From positions 1 through 38,643 of the IMG/VR virus record IMGVR_UViG_3300046009_007501: a stretch of 38,643 nucleotides of DNA, one strand, 5' to 3'. The position numbers and the translations under genes were made by a program. How positions within the stretch are numbered: position 1 is the stretch's first letter; each line of letters opens with the position of its first letter. Shown piece by piece: positions 24,339-32,547 of the stretch. The notes under the pieces were generated by a model. It saw only the letters and a list, made by a program, of their open reading frames with translations. It was not told the origin of the DNA and searched no databases. Source of the DNA: a virus.

Positions 24339-24691
24339 TATATGTAAAAAACAAAGAGTTAAAAAGAGCTCTTCTCGAAAGCAAAGAAAAAGGACAACTT
24401 ACAGACGAGACCGTAAAAATGTTTACTCTAATAGTAAACGGTATGTCCAAAACACACTCCTATAGAGATAACGAAGATAGAGAAGATTGCATATCTTCCG
24501 GATTAGAAGATCTTGTAAAGTATTGGAACAGATATGATCCAGAAAAATCCGACAATCCGTTTGCATTCATATCTCAAATAGCACACAATGGGATGAAAAA
24601 GGGGTGGAAAAAAATACACCCACCTAAGTCACCTAAAACTATACCTTTCTCCAGAATAGTAAAAGAAGAGAATTCCAATTATAATGTATAG
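24335..24691 (+). CDS. gp55: Late-transcription sigma factor, gp55-like
   Basis: The 118-aa product matches the T4 gp55 pattern: a YVKNKELKRALLE start, a helix ending NGMSK, then CISSGLEDLVKYWNRYDP, the NPFAFISQIAHNGMKKGWKK region-2 helix, and a short tail. T4 gp55 (185 aa) is a minimal sigma that directs host polymerase to TATAAATA late promoters when linked to the sliding clamp through its C-terminus. Here the last residues (FSRIVKEENSNYNV) are shorter and lack an obvious acidic clamp peptide. Its ATG overlaps the stop of the -1 extension frame. The TATATA boxes before virion genes in this window are its likely targets. Confidence 0.82.
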   Translation: MIYVKNKELKRALLESKEKGQLTDETVKMFTLIVNGMSKTHSYRDNEDREDCISSGLEDLVKYWNRYDPEKSDNPFAFISQIAHNGMKKGWKKIHPPKSPKTIPFSRIVKEENSNYNV

Positions 24692-24693
24692 TT

Positions 24694-25179
24694 GTGGATA
24701 TAAAAAAGTTAAAGCCTAACGGTAACTGGAAGTCTGGTAAATATATGCCAGTTAACCCCGAGAAATATATCGGTGACATACACAATATAATATACAGAAG
24801 CTCTTGGGAAAGAAAATTCTGTCAGTATTGTGATATTAATCCTAATATAACTAAATGGAGTTCAGAACCTACAGGAATACCTTATTGGTCACCAATAGAT
24901 AAAAAAGAACACAAATATTTCGTAGATTACTATATACAGGTACAAAAAGCCGATGTCGTTGAAAACTGGTTAATTGAAATAAAACCAGAGGATCAATATG
25001 CTTTACACAAGAGACCAAAAGAACCAGTAGGTAACTTAACTGAAAAGAAGATAAGAACCTATAACGAAAAACTTAAAACGTGGATCACCAACAGAGCTAA
25101 ATTTGAAGCAGCAACTAGATTTGCTGAATCCAGAGGATATAAATTTGGTGCTATTAATGAAAGCTTTATATTGAGATGA
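24694..25179 (+). CDS. gp4: Head completion protein, gp4-like
   Basis: This 161-aa protein is of the T4 gp4 (gp50/gp65) head-completion family. It has the typical start region (NPEKYIGD), YRSSWERKFCQYCD, a VDYYIQ / WLIEIKP pair (the E-x-K of a nuclease-like PD-(D/E)XK fold) and NRAKFEAATRFAESRGYKF. T4 gp4 (150 aa) is needed to finish DNA-filled heads before tail joining. It starts with GTG two bases after the gp55 stop, with no better start nearby. Its stop overlaps the next start. Length and all core motifs agree with the family. Confidence 0.92.
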   Translation: MDIKKLKPNGNWKSGKYMPVNPEKYIGDIHNIIYRSSWERKFCQYCDINPNITKWSSEPTGIPYWSPIDKKEHKYFVDYYIQVQKADVVENWLIEIKPEDQYALHKRPKEPVGNLTEKKIRTYNEKLKTWITNRAKFEAATRFAESRGYKFGAINESFILR

Positions 25180-25772
25180 TAGATCCATTTAAAAAAAGAT
25201 TTGAAGAATATAAACTTTCTATATCCGGACTTTCCTCACCACAGGAAGAATCTTTCATGTTTTGGTTTAATAAATTCGTAAATAAAAACTCCCAATTCAA
25301 TCCTCTAGATTTTTTATCAGGGAAAGTTTATTCGTTTGAATACAACGATAAACTAGAAGGAGGTAAGAAATTTATAAATAAAAGACCTGTCGTGTTTTTT
25401 ACAGGATACGACAACTATGAGAGAAAAAATATATTTAGCGGATTAGATCTAATACTAATACCACCTATTTTCAGAATGTATTTTTTTGAAAGAGTACAAA
25501 GCGTTTTCCAAGATCAGATTGAAAGAAATATAAGAAAAGATGAAAATGGGGAGGGAAGAGATCAATCTCCTTTAAAAACTGATTATCAAATAATGGAGTC
25601 CATATTAAAAGGAATCCCATATAAGCACTCATATAGATCTTGGGATTTAAAAAAAGTTAGGGGCGTTGTGGAAATTCCTTTTGAAGATTGGACTAGAATA
25701 GTATATCTTGATACTAGGTCAATTGAAGGGACCCAGCTTATTGAGATATATAATAAAAATTCACAAGTCTAA
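25176..25772 (+). CDS. Unknown protein between gp4 and portal
   Basis: The 198-aa product overlaps the gp4 stop (ATGA) and shares one base with the portal start (TAATG), so it is embedded in a head-assembly operon. Visible features are a helical N-terminus, a strand GKVYSFEYN, a KRPVVFFTGYDNY segment and GLDLILIPPIFRMYFF. T4-like phages of other hosts encode a similarly arranged protein (a Y-F-Y strand, then a PLVI strand, then a G-L-N/D motif before a Pro), whose function I do not know. Being coupled to gp4 and portal genes suggests a virion or assembly role. Confidence 0.82.
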   Translation: MIDPFKKRFEEYKLSISGLSSPQEESFMFWFNKFVNKNSQFNPLDFLSGKVYSFEYNDKLEGGKKFINKRPVVFFTGYDNYERKNIFSGLDLILIPPIFRMYFFERVQSVFQDQIERNIRKDENGEGRDQSPLKTDYQIMESILKGIPYKHSYRSWDLKKVRGVVEIPFEDWTRIVYLDTRSIEGTQLIEIYNKNSQV

Positions 25773-27391
25773 TGGCTGGATTGACCGACGAAAAAAAATC
25801 TTTTTTTAGCTCTATTATAGAGAACATAAAGAAAGTGGGCAGTTTTGGAATGGCATACGAAGATCTTGTCGTGAAAAACTCCCAGGCAGTTGGTATTACT
25901 GAAGCACAATTTCTACAAAAAGGAGGCATAAAAGACGAAGCTTTCTTATTTGGATTAAGGAGAGCAGATACAACAACCAAGCAATACATAGCTTATTTTG
26001 ATAAGGACTATAAAAACAAAAGACATTATCTTCAAGGATTTGCACAAAATCCCGAAATAGAGTTTATCTTAGATACTATATGTGACGAAACAATAGTTTA
26101 CGACGAAAAGAATTTCTGGGCTTATTTCTCATTCATGCAACACGATGATGTAGATGAGGCGGCATATGAGAAAGTACAGAAAAGATACAAAGAGGTCTAT
26201 AACCTGTTCGGATTTAATCAGGATATATCAGCATGGCATTTATTCAGAAAATTCCTAGTTGATGGTAATATAGCTTTTGAAATTGTATTTGATAAGAAGG
26301 GTAAAAATATAGTAGGATTTAAGGAATTAGATCCTTGGTCTTTAATTCCAACGGTAGAAGCACAACCAGATGGGTCATTTGCAGATATCTGGATACAGTA
26401 TCCGGATAATCCTGCACTTACTAGAAAGCTTTACGATTCTCAGATTATCTATATAAGTTACGCTAAAGGAGGCGGTACTGCAGCTAGAGTTAGCTATTGC
26501 GAAAGAATGATAAGATCATTTAACCTTCTTAGGATTATGGAGCACACTCGTATTATATGGAACGTTATGAACTCCTCATACAGGATGGCAATGACAGTTC
26601 CAATAGGTACTAGATCCCCGCAAAAAGCAAAACAAACGCTGGGTGAACTTATGTCAATATACAAAGAAGATATAAGATTAGATACAGATAGTGGAGAATT
26701 AAGTGTAGACGGAAGACCTAAGATACAATTCTTTAAAAACTATCTAATGCCATCATCCCCTAATGGTACACCAGATATACAACCTTTACCTGGTGGTGGT
26801 GATGCTACAGCATTCTCCGACACAACAGTACTTAAGTATTTTGCTAATAAACTTAGAATGGACTCTAAGATACCTGCTACCAGATTCGGAAGAGAAGAAT
26901 CCGGATCTGAGGGTACAATTACATTTACTGCGGAGGGTCTAGACCAAGAGGAAATAAGATTTGCTAAATTTATAAACAGATTAAGATCAATATACCAGGA
27001 GATATTAATGAAGCCTCTTTGGGTTCAGTTCTGTTTAGATTTTCCACACCTTAAAAAAGATTATATTATTAAATCTGAATTTGGTCTCGATTATGTTAAG
27101 GAAAATATATTTAGAGAGGCTAAAGAGATGGAGGTAATGACTGCGAGAAAGGATCAGGTGATTAAAATATCTGCTCTTATGAATTCGGCAGGCAAAAAAT
27201 ACTTCAGTATGGATTTCTTAGTTGATAGATTCCTAGGCATGAAAGGACAGGATCTAGTAGCTAATAAGAAAGCAAAAGAAAAAGCTGCAGAAGAGAAGAA
27301 GAAAGCAGAAGAGGCTGCTGGAGCTACAGGAGAAGCAGGAGCTACAGGGGAAGAAGGCGGAGCAGCTGGTGGAGACATGGGAGAAATTTAA
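25772..27391 (+). CDS. gp20: Portal protein gp20-like, copy 1
   Basis: The 539-aa product is a T4-type portal vertex protein (T4 gp20, 524 aa): an EFILDTICDETIVYDE helix near residue 100, VGFKELDPWSLIPT, IIYISYAKGGG, YCERMIRSFNLLRIMEHTRI, and AMTVPIGTRSPQKAKQTL, ending in the crown-helix region (YQEILMKPLWVQF). Twelve copies would form the ring through which DNA enters and to which the neck binds. The C-terminus carries a Lys/Ala/Glu helix and then a short GATGEAGATGEEGG collagen-like tail. The second portal gene starts six bases downstream. Confidence 0.95.
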   Translation: MAGLTDEKKSFFSSIIENIKKVGSFGMAYEDLVVKNSQAVGITEAQFLQKGGIKDEAFLFGLRRADTTTKQYIAYFDKDYKNKRHYLQGFAQNPEIEFILDTICDETIVYDEKNFWAYFSFMQHDDVDEAAYEKVQKRYKEVYNLFGFNQDISAWHLFRKFLVDGNIAFEIVFDKKGKNIVGFKELDPWSLIPTVEAQPDGSFADIWIQYPDNPALTRKLYDSQIIYISYAKGGGTAARVSYCERMIRSFNLLRIMEHTRIIWNVMNSSYRMAMTVPIGTRSPQKAKQTLGELMSIYKEDIRLDTDSGELSVDGRPKIQFFKNYLMPSSPNGTPDIQPLPGGGDATAFSDTTVLKYFANKLRMDSKIPATRFGREESGSEGTITFTAEGLDQEEIRFAKFINRLRSIYQEILMKPLWVQFCLDFPHLKKDYIIKSEFGLDYVKENIFREAKEMEVMTARKDQVIKISALMNSAGKKYFSMDFLVDRFLGMKGQDLVANKKAKEKAAEEKKKAEEAAGATGEAGATGEEGGAAGGDMGEI

Positions 27392-27397
27392 TAGATA

Positions 27398-29050
27398 ATG
27401 GCAGGATTTTTAGATAACTTAGGAAAAATTAACCCAAATATCTCCAGGATATTAAAGACCATTAGTGGTCTAGGGTCATTTGGTATGGAATACAAAGATA
27501 TGGTCATAGAAGATTCCATGGCTATAGGTGTTTCAGAAGCTAACATGAGAGAAAGATTCGGATTTACTGAATCTGATGAAGATTTTATCTATAGCATAGC
27601 CGCTCAGGATACTTCCAATAGAAAGTACATAGCTTATTTTGATAAGGATTACCCGTTTAAAAGAGATTTTCTTAGAACATTTGCTTTAAACTCCGAGATA
27701 GAGTATATTTTAGATACTATATGCGACGAGGCAGTAGTTTATGACGAGAAGAATTTCTTTTGTCATCCAGCTCTAATGAGCATGGATCTAAAGGACGATG
27801 TTGTAAAGTCAATGAGATCCAATTTTAGAAAATTATATGTTCTACACAACTTTGCAAACGGTCTTACTGCTTGGCAATATTTTAGACAATTAATTGTCGA
27901 AGGATTTTTAGCTTTCGAGATAATATACTCGAACGACGGTAAAGAGATCGTTGGATTCAAAGAACTTGATGCGGTAAGTTTAACTCCCGCAGTAGAGAGA
28001 AAGCCAGACGGTACAAGAGAAACTATATGGTGGCAATATTACGGAGAAACAACCAGACAAAGAAAACTTTTAGATGCACAGGTTATTTATATCTCTTACG
28101 CTAAAGCTAATGTTGTTTCAAGGGTTTCTTATACAGAAAGATTAATAAGATCATACAACTTATTAAAGATAATGGAGCATTCGAGAATAATATGGAATGT
28201 CATGAATGCCCAATATAGAATAAAAATGACAGTTCCTATCGGAAGTAAAGCTCCACAAAAAGCCAAAGAGACTTTAGGAGAGCTAATGTCAGTATATAAG
28301 GAGGATATAAAATTAGATACCACATCAGGTGAGCTTTCTATAAACGGTAGACCCGATATACAATTTTATAAGAATTATCTTTTTCCTCAACAAGGAGGAG
28401 AATCAGTAAAGATAGAAACATTAAATGCTCAAGGTCCTAACCTTAATATAATGGATTCTGTTGTTTATTTCTATAATAAACTAAGACAGGATTCAAAGAT
28501 ACCTTACAATAGATTCTCATCTCGATTTGGTGTTGGATCTAATAACGTTTTTAAAACTGCTGCTGATGGAGCAGAAAGAGACGAAGTTAGATTTGCTAAG
28601 TTTATAACACGACTTAGATCTATATTCCAGGAAATAATAGTTAAGCCACTATGGATTCAGATGTGTCTAGAATTTCCCGAACTTAAAAATGACGCTGAAT
28701 TTAGAAGCCAAATAGGAGTTAAATTCGAAAGTGATAATATGTTCGGTGAATCTAGAGAGATCGAACAGTTAATAAAGAAAATAGATTTCATAACAGCAAT
28801 GGGAGAAATAAAAGAAACTGTAAAGGAGGAAGAGGTTCAATATTTCGATCAGGACTTTATGATAGAAAGATGGCTGGATTTAAATTATGAAGATATTCAG
28901 CTTAACAAATCCTATATTAGAAAAGCCGAGGAGGAAGGTAAATCCGGAGCAACAGGAGCAACAGGAGCAACAGGAGCAGAGGCCGGAGGAGCTGAAGCTG
29001 GAGCAGCAACAGGAGCTGAAGGCGAAGGAGCAACAGGAGCGGCAGTTTAG
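27398..29050 (+). CDS. gp20: Portal protein gp20-like, copy 2
   Basis: The 550-aa product is a full-length paralog of the preceding portal. Shared blocks include FGMEYKDMV, YIAYFDKDYPFKRDFL, IEYILDTICDEAVVYDEKNF, GFKELDAVSLTP, SYTERLIRSYNLLKIMEHSR and TVPIGSKAPQKAKETLGELM, so both keep the clip, stem and wing. They differ in the N-terminus, the tunnel-loop region and the tail, which here is a longer (GAT)n-type tract (GATGATGATGAEAGG). Neither copy looks decayed. One ring of mixed subunits, two ring types, or stage-specific use are all possible. It is the last gene before the replication operon. Confidence 0.95.
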   Translation: MAGFLDNLGKINPNISRILKTISGLGSFGMEYKDMVIEDSMAIGVSEANMRERFGFTESDEDFIYSIAAQDTSNRKYIAYFDKDYPFKRDFLRTFALNSEIEYILDTICDEAVVYDEKNFFCHPALMSMDLKDDVVKSMRSNFRKLYVLHNFANGLTAWQYFRQLIVEGFLAFEIIYSNDGKEIVGFKELDAVSLTPAVERKPDGTRETIWWQYYGETTRQRKLLDAQVIYISYAKANVVSRVSYTERLIRSYNLLKIMEHSRIIWNVMNAQYRIKMTVPIGSKAPQKAKETLGELMSVYKEDIKLDTTSGELSINGRPDIQFYKNYLFPQQGGESVKIETLNAQGPNLNIMDSVVYFYNKLRQDSKIPYNRFSSRFGVGSNNVFKTAADGAERDEVRFAKFITRLRSIFQEIIVKPLWIQMCLEFPELKNDAEFRSQIGVKFESDNMFGESREIEQLIKKIDFITAMGEIKETVKEEEVQYFDQDFMIERWLDLNYEDIQLNKSYIRKAEEEGKSGATGATGATGAEAGGAEAGAATGAEGEGATGAAV

Positions 29051-29102
29051 GAAGAAATTTCGAAAACTTATTATTTTTAGACGATATAACAATTAAATCC
29101 TT

Positions 29103-29132
29103 TTTGTTATTTAAAACGGATTTCTATATTAG
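29103..29132 (+). promoter_or_regulatory. Bacteroidota-type promoter of the replication operon
   Basis: TTTG (29103-29106) and TATATTAG (29125-29132; one mismatch to TAnnTTTG) are 18 bases apart, 15 bases before the ligase ATG. The -33 element lies in the right arm of a weak A/T hairpin (ATAACAA 29086-29092 with TTGTTAT 29104-29110). Confidence 0.5.
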
Positions 29133-29147
29133 CTAAAAATATTTTTC

Positions 29148-30470
29148 ATGAAAAAAGAGCTGGGAATTCTCCTACAGATAGAAAATGCTACAGGAAACGG
29201 ATCTCAAAAGATCAAACAAGATTTAATAAAAGATAATTATTCCAGAGAATTAGAATATCTTCTTAAAGTAGCACTAGATCCCTTTCTGACAACCAAGCTT
29301 CACAAACTACCAGTATTAGAAGAATCTCCCTATGAATTAGATACTGATCTTTTTGAAAGATTCCAGGATCTAACAAAAAGATTGTTTGATGCACCAGCAG
29401 CAAATGATAAGCTTAGAGAGGAAGCTTTTGAAATAGTTAATTGCTACGCTATATCTTTCGAAGAAAGAAAGATGCTTGGCAAGGTGTTAACAAAGAGACT
29501 AAATATAGGCATCGGAGCTAAGCTAATAAACAAAGCTTTTAACAAAGAGGTTATTCCAGACCCTAGTCTTATGTTAGCTCAGGACGACGAGGATGAGATT
29601 AAAAAATGGGAAACAATAGTCTGTGAAGAAAAGTACGATGGCGTTAGAGTTATTGCATACACGTCGGGTGAGGAGGTTAGATTTTATACCAGAGCATTCA
29701 ACGAAATTCCTAATCATTACTTAGAGAAAATAGCGGAAGAGTGTATAATACTAATTAAAAACTCCGGGCTTAAAGGTGATTGGTTCTTCGATGGCGAGTT
29801 GACAGATCTAAATCGAAAAAGTGTATCTGGTAAAGTAACGCAGATGTTAAAGGGAAAACCTATGAATTCCATAGGTGATGATCTTATTTATAATGTATTT
29901 GATCTTGAAGATGGGGAAACTCTAAAGAATGGTAAAGGGGTAATCCCTTTTGATGTTAGAAGAAGTACCTTAGAGGGTGTTTTTATGACGTATAACACAT
30001 CTTCTCTCACTCTAGCAGATTCTTTCTTAACTTCAGAAAAAGAAGACATCTACGCTTATTATAATAAGATAGTTGCTAGAGGTGGCGAGGGTGTTATTCT
30101 TAAAAACCCGGATCACGTTTACGAATGTAAAAGATCCAAAAATTGGATAAAACTAAAAGAAGTAAACGATTGCGATCTAATTATAACTGGGTGGTATCCA
30201 GGAGAAGGAAAAAGAGAAGGGTTAATTGGGGGCTTTTATTGCGAGGATTCAAGCGGTAAAGTAAAAGTAAAGGTTGGAGCGGGGTTTACTGATAACGATC
30301 TTAAAGAACTTAGCCAAAATCTAGATTCTCAGATAGGAAAAGTTTGTGCTATCCAATACAATGTTATTATAAACGACAAAAATGATAATTGGTCGTTGTT
30401 TTTACCAAGATTTATAGAGATAAGAAACGATAAAGATACAGCAGATGATATGAGTCAATTTTGTAATTAA
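29148..30470 (+). CDS. gp30: ATP-dependent DNA ligase, gp30-like
   Basis: This 440-aa enzyme seals nicks in replicating DNA. The nucleotidyltransferase motifs are in order: motif I EEKYDGVR with adenylated K162, motif III WFFDGELTDL, motif IV GGEGVILKN and motif V KRSKNWIKLK, followed by an OB-fold domain (CDLIITGWYPGEGK, VKVGAGFTD). The N-terminal helical region (1-150) corresponds to the T4 ligase DNA-binding domain but is slightly shorter; T4 gp30 is 487 aa. It leads an operon of replication genes with a host-type promoter. Confidence 0.96.
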   Translation: MKKELGILLQIENATGNGSQKIKQDLIKDNYSRELEYLLKVALDPFLTTKLHKLPVLEESPYELDTDLFERFQDLTKRLFDAPAANDKLREEAFEIVNCYAISFEERKMLGKVLTKRLNIGIGAKLINKAFNKEVIPDPSLMLAQDDEDEIKKWETIVCEEKYDGVRVIAYTSGEEVRFYTRAFNEIPNHYLEKIAEECIILIKNSGLKGDWFFDGELTDLNRKSVSGKVTQMLKGKPMNSIGDDLIYNVFDLEDGETLKNGKGVIPFDVRRSTLEGVFMTYNTSSLTLADSFLTSEKEDIYAYYNKIVARGGEGVILKNPDHVYECKRSKNWIKLKEVNDCDLIITGWYPGEGKREGLIGGFYCEDSSGKVKVKVGAGFTDNDLKELSQNLDSQIGKVCAIQYNVIINDKNDNWSLFLPRFIEIRNDKDTADDMSQFCN

Positions 30471-30479
30471 TTAGAATTT

Positions 30480-31067
30480 ATGGAGAGAGAAAATACAAAG
30501 TTTGTAAAGTGGGAATGCAAGGAACACGGATTTACCGATTTCTATACGTACCGTAACGGAAAGAGATACAAGTGTGTCACTTGTGCAAGAAAACAGAGCA
30601 AAAAATGGAAGGGAGAAAACCCCGAGAGGGTGATCTATACATTAAATATATGGAACAAAAATAATCAAGAAGCACTAGAAGAATATCGAAAAAAACATTT
30701 AGAGGAGTGTAGAAAAAAATCGAAAGAAAGGAGAGATAAGTTTTACGGAAGATTCGGATCCTTTATAGATGATGTTAAATCGAAAATTGGATTAAAAAAA
30801 ATATCCAGGAACATCATGGTTATTAAAGATCCCGACGAAGAAAAAATATTTAATTTTCTGATAGATCTTAAGAGAGCGGAGCTCAGAATGTATCACACAT
30901 ATAGAATATCATCATATGTTAAATGGGAACATCTTAAAGCTTTAAATCTTAAATCTGCAACAGAGGAGCAGAAAAAAATAATAAGGGAAGAATATAAAGC
31001 AAAAGCAAAAGAATTTGTTGACTTGGAGATCGATAAAATAATAAAAAATTATAAGCAAAATAAATGA
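30480..31067 (+). CDS. Unknown protein with N-terminal zinc-ribbon-like motif
   Basis: This 195-aa basic protein has an N-terminal C-x2-H-x(n)-C-x2-C arrangement (WECKEHG and YKCVTCARKQ), a plausible zinc-binding ribbon like those preceding HNH nuclease or recombination-endonuclease domains. I see no clear HNH catalytic core after it. The rest is helical and very Lys/Glu-rich. It lies nine bases after ligase and overlaps the clamp-loader start (ATGA), so it belongs to the replication operon. A DNA-binding helper is the simplest guess; I do not recognise a family. Confidence 0.8.
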   Translation: MERENTKFVKWECKEHGFTDFYTYRNGKRYKCVTCARKQSKKWKGENPERVIYTLNIWNKNNQEALEEYRKKHLEECRKKSKERRDKFYGRFGSFIDDVKSKIGLKKISRNIMVIKDPDEEKIFNFLIDLKRAELRMYHTYRISSYVKWEHLKALNLKSATEEQKKIIREEYKAKAKEFVDLEIDKIIKNYKQNK

Positions 31068-32011
31068 TAAAGGAATTACTAACAGAAAAATTAAGACCTA
31101 GAGAATTAAAACATATGATCCTTCCACAAAGGATCAAAGCATCTTTTAATGAGGGTCTTCAGCAGAACGTTTTATTATCGGGATCTCCAGGATCTGGTAA
31201 AACTAGTATGGCAAAAATCCTAATCAAGGATCATCCCCATATTTTTATAAACGTGTCTGACGAAAGTTCTGTTGAAACTATAAGAACTAAAATACACGAT
31301 TTCTGCTCAACGGTTTCTATTTTAGACGGAGAGAACAAAATAAAAATAGTGGTTCTCGATGAGTTTGATGGAGCTTCGGATCAATTCTATAAAGCATTAA
31401 GAGGAACAATAGAGAAATACGCAAAGACAACTAGATTTATAGCTACGTGTAATTATTTAAATAAGATTCCAGATGCAATTAGATCAAGATTCCAAGTATA
31501 TGACTTTGACCCAGTAGATAAAGCAGAGGAGTTAGAGATAAAATCACAATGGAATGAAAGGGTAGGAAAGATCCTAGATCTTATGGGTATAAATTACGAT
31601 AGTCAGGTTTTGGAAAGTTTTACTAAAAAATACTTCCCAGACATGAGATCTGTATTAAATACCATACAGAGATGGAATGTTGATGGTGTAACTGATCTAA
31701 CAGAGAAAAAAATAAACGAGATAGTTTGGAATAACGAGGAGATCTTTAATCTTATATTTACTTCCAAAGATCCTGTTGAAAATTACAAACTAATCGTTGG
31801 ACAATATTCATCCAGAGTTGATGAGGTACTCTCATCACTAGACTCCGAATTTATAAACTGGATTTCAGAAAAACACCCAGCTAGATTGGGATTAATCCCT
31901 CCTATTATAATTACTGTTGCTAAATACCAAGCTGAAAGAAATCTAGTTATAGATCCGGTTGTTAGTTTATTAGCTTGTATATTTTCTTTACAGCAGATAG
32001 TTAATAAATGA
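31064..32011 (+). CDS. gp44: Sliding-clamp loader ATPase, gp44-like
   Basis: The 315-aa product is an AAA+ clamp loader subunit (T4 gp44, 319 aa). Walker A is GSPGSGKTS with K46; Walker B is VVLDEFD with D99 and E100; sensor 1 is FIATCNY, followed by IPDAIRSRF with the conserved Arg finger region. The remaining helical C-terminal collar is in place. With gp62 it loads the gp45 clamp, which T4 late transcription also requires. It is coupled to the preceding gene by an ATGA overlap. Confidence 0.95.
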   Translation: MIKELLTEKLRPRELKHMILPQRIKASFNEGLQQNVLLSGSPGSGKTSMAKILIKDHPHIFINVSDESSVETIRTKIHDFCSTVSILDGENKIKIVVLDEFDGASDQFYKALRGTIEKYAKTTRFIATCNYLNKIPDAIRSRFQVYDFDPVDKAEELEIKSQWNERVGKILDLMGINYDSQVLESFTKKYFPDMRSVLNTIQRWNVDGVTDLTEKKINEIVWNNEEIFNLIFTSKDPVENYKLIVGQYSSRVDEVLSSLDSEFINWISEKHPARLGLIPPIIITVAKYQAERNLVIDPVVSLLACIFSLQQIVNK

Positions 32012-32013
32012 TC

Positions 32014-32062
32014 AGTATACTAGGCATTATTAGAGGAAATGGATAATAATGAGTAGTATACT
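32014..32062 (+). repeat. Inverted repeat between clamp loader and kinase genes
   Basis: AGTATACTA (32014-32022) and TAGTATACT (32054-32062) form a perfect 9-base inverted repeat 31 bases apart. Each arm contains the palindrome GTATAC, so the arms could be two binding sites as well as a stem. It fills most of the 68-base gap between the two genes. Confidence 0.6.
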
Positions 32063-32079
32063 ATACAAAAAATAAAATA

Positions 32080-32547
32080 ATGAGTAAAATAATAATAGTA
32101 GGACCTGGAGGGTCAGGGAAAGATTTTTTAAGAAAAAAAATGGTATCAAGAGGTCTTTCCTATGGTGTATCATTTACTAGCAGACCGCCGAGAGTTGGAG
32201 AAATAGAGGGCACGGATTATTATTTTAGAGATCCAGATTTTTTTGAAGCTAATTCTGATCTTTTTCTAGAACTCCAGGAATTTAACGAATGGAAGTACGG
32301 GATATCAAAAGAAGAATTTAGAGAAAAAGATCTTTTTATACTTAGTCCCGCTGGTTTAAGAAGCTTACCAGAGCATTTGAGAAAAAATTCTTTCGTTATA
32401 TACCTTAACCCAGATGAATCAACTAGAATAAAAAGATTAGAGGAGAGAAACGATGCGGATAGTGTTGGTAGAAGATTAATTGCGGATCGTAGGGATTTTT
32501 CTGGTTTTTTTGACTATGATATAATGATAACTAACGAAGATTTTTAA
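32080..32547 (+). CDS. Guanylate-kinase-like nucleotide kinase
   Basis: The 155-aa product has a P-loop (GPGGSGKD, residues 8-15), the GMP-binding signature FTSRPPRVGEIEGTDYYF, and a lid/LID-like RLEERNDADSVGRRL. It therefore phosphorylates a nucleoside monophosphate, most likely GMP or dGMP. It is shorter than bacterial Gmk (about 200 aa), with the central GMP-binding part reduced, and the last P-loop residue is Asp instead of Ser/Thr, which is unusual and could lower activity. Its stop overlaps the start of the RNase H gene. T4's own kinase (gene 1) is unrelated in length, so this is a different solution. Confidence 0.85.
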   Translation: MSKIIIVGPGGSGKDFLRKKMVSRGLSYGVSFTSRPPRVGEIEGTDYYFRDPDFFEANSDLFLELQEFNEWKYGISKEEFREKDLFILSPAGLRSLPEHLRKNSFVIYLNPDESTRIKRLEERNDADSVGRRLIADRRDFSGFFDYDIMITNEDF

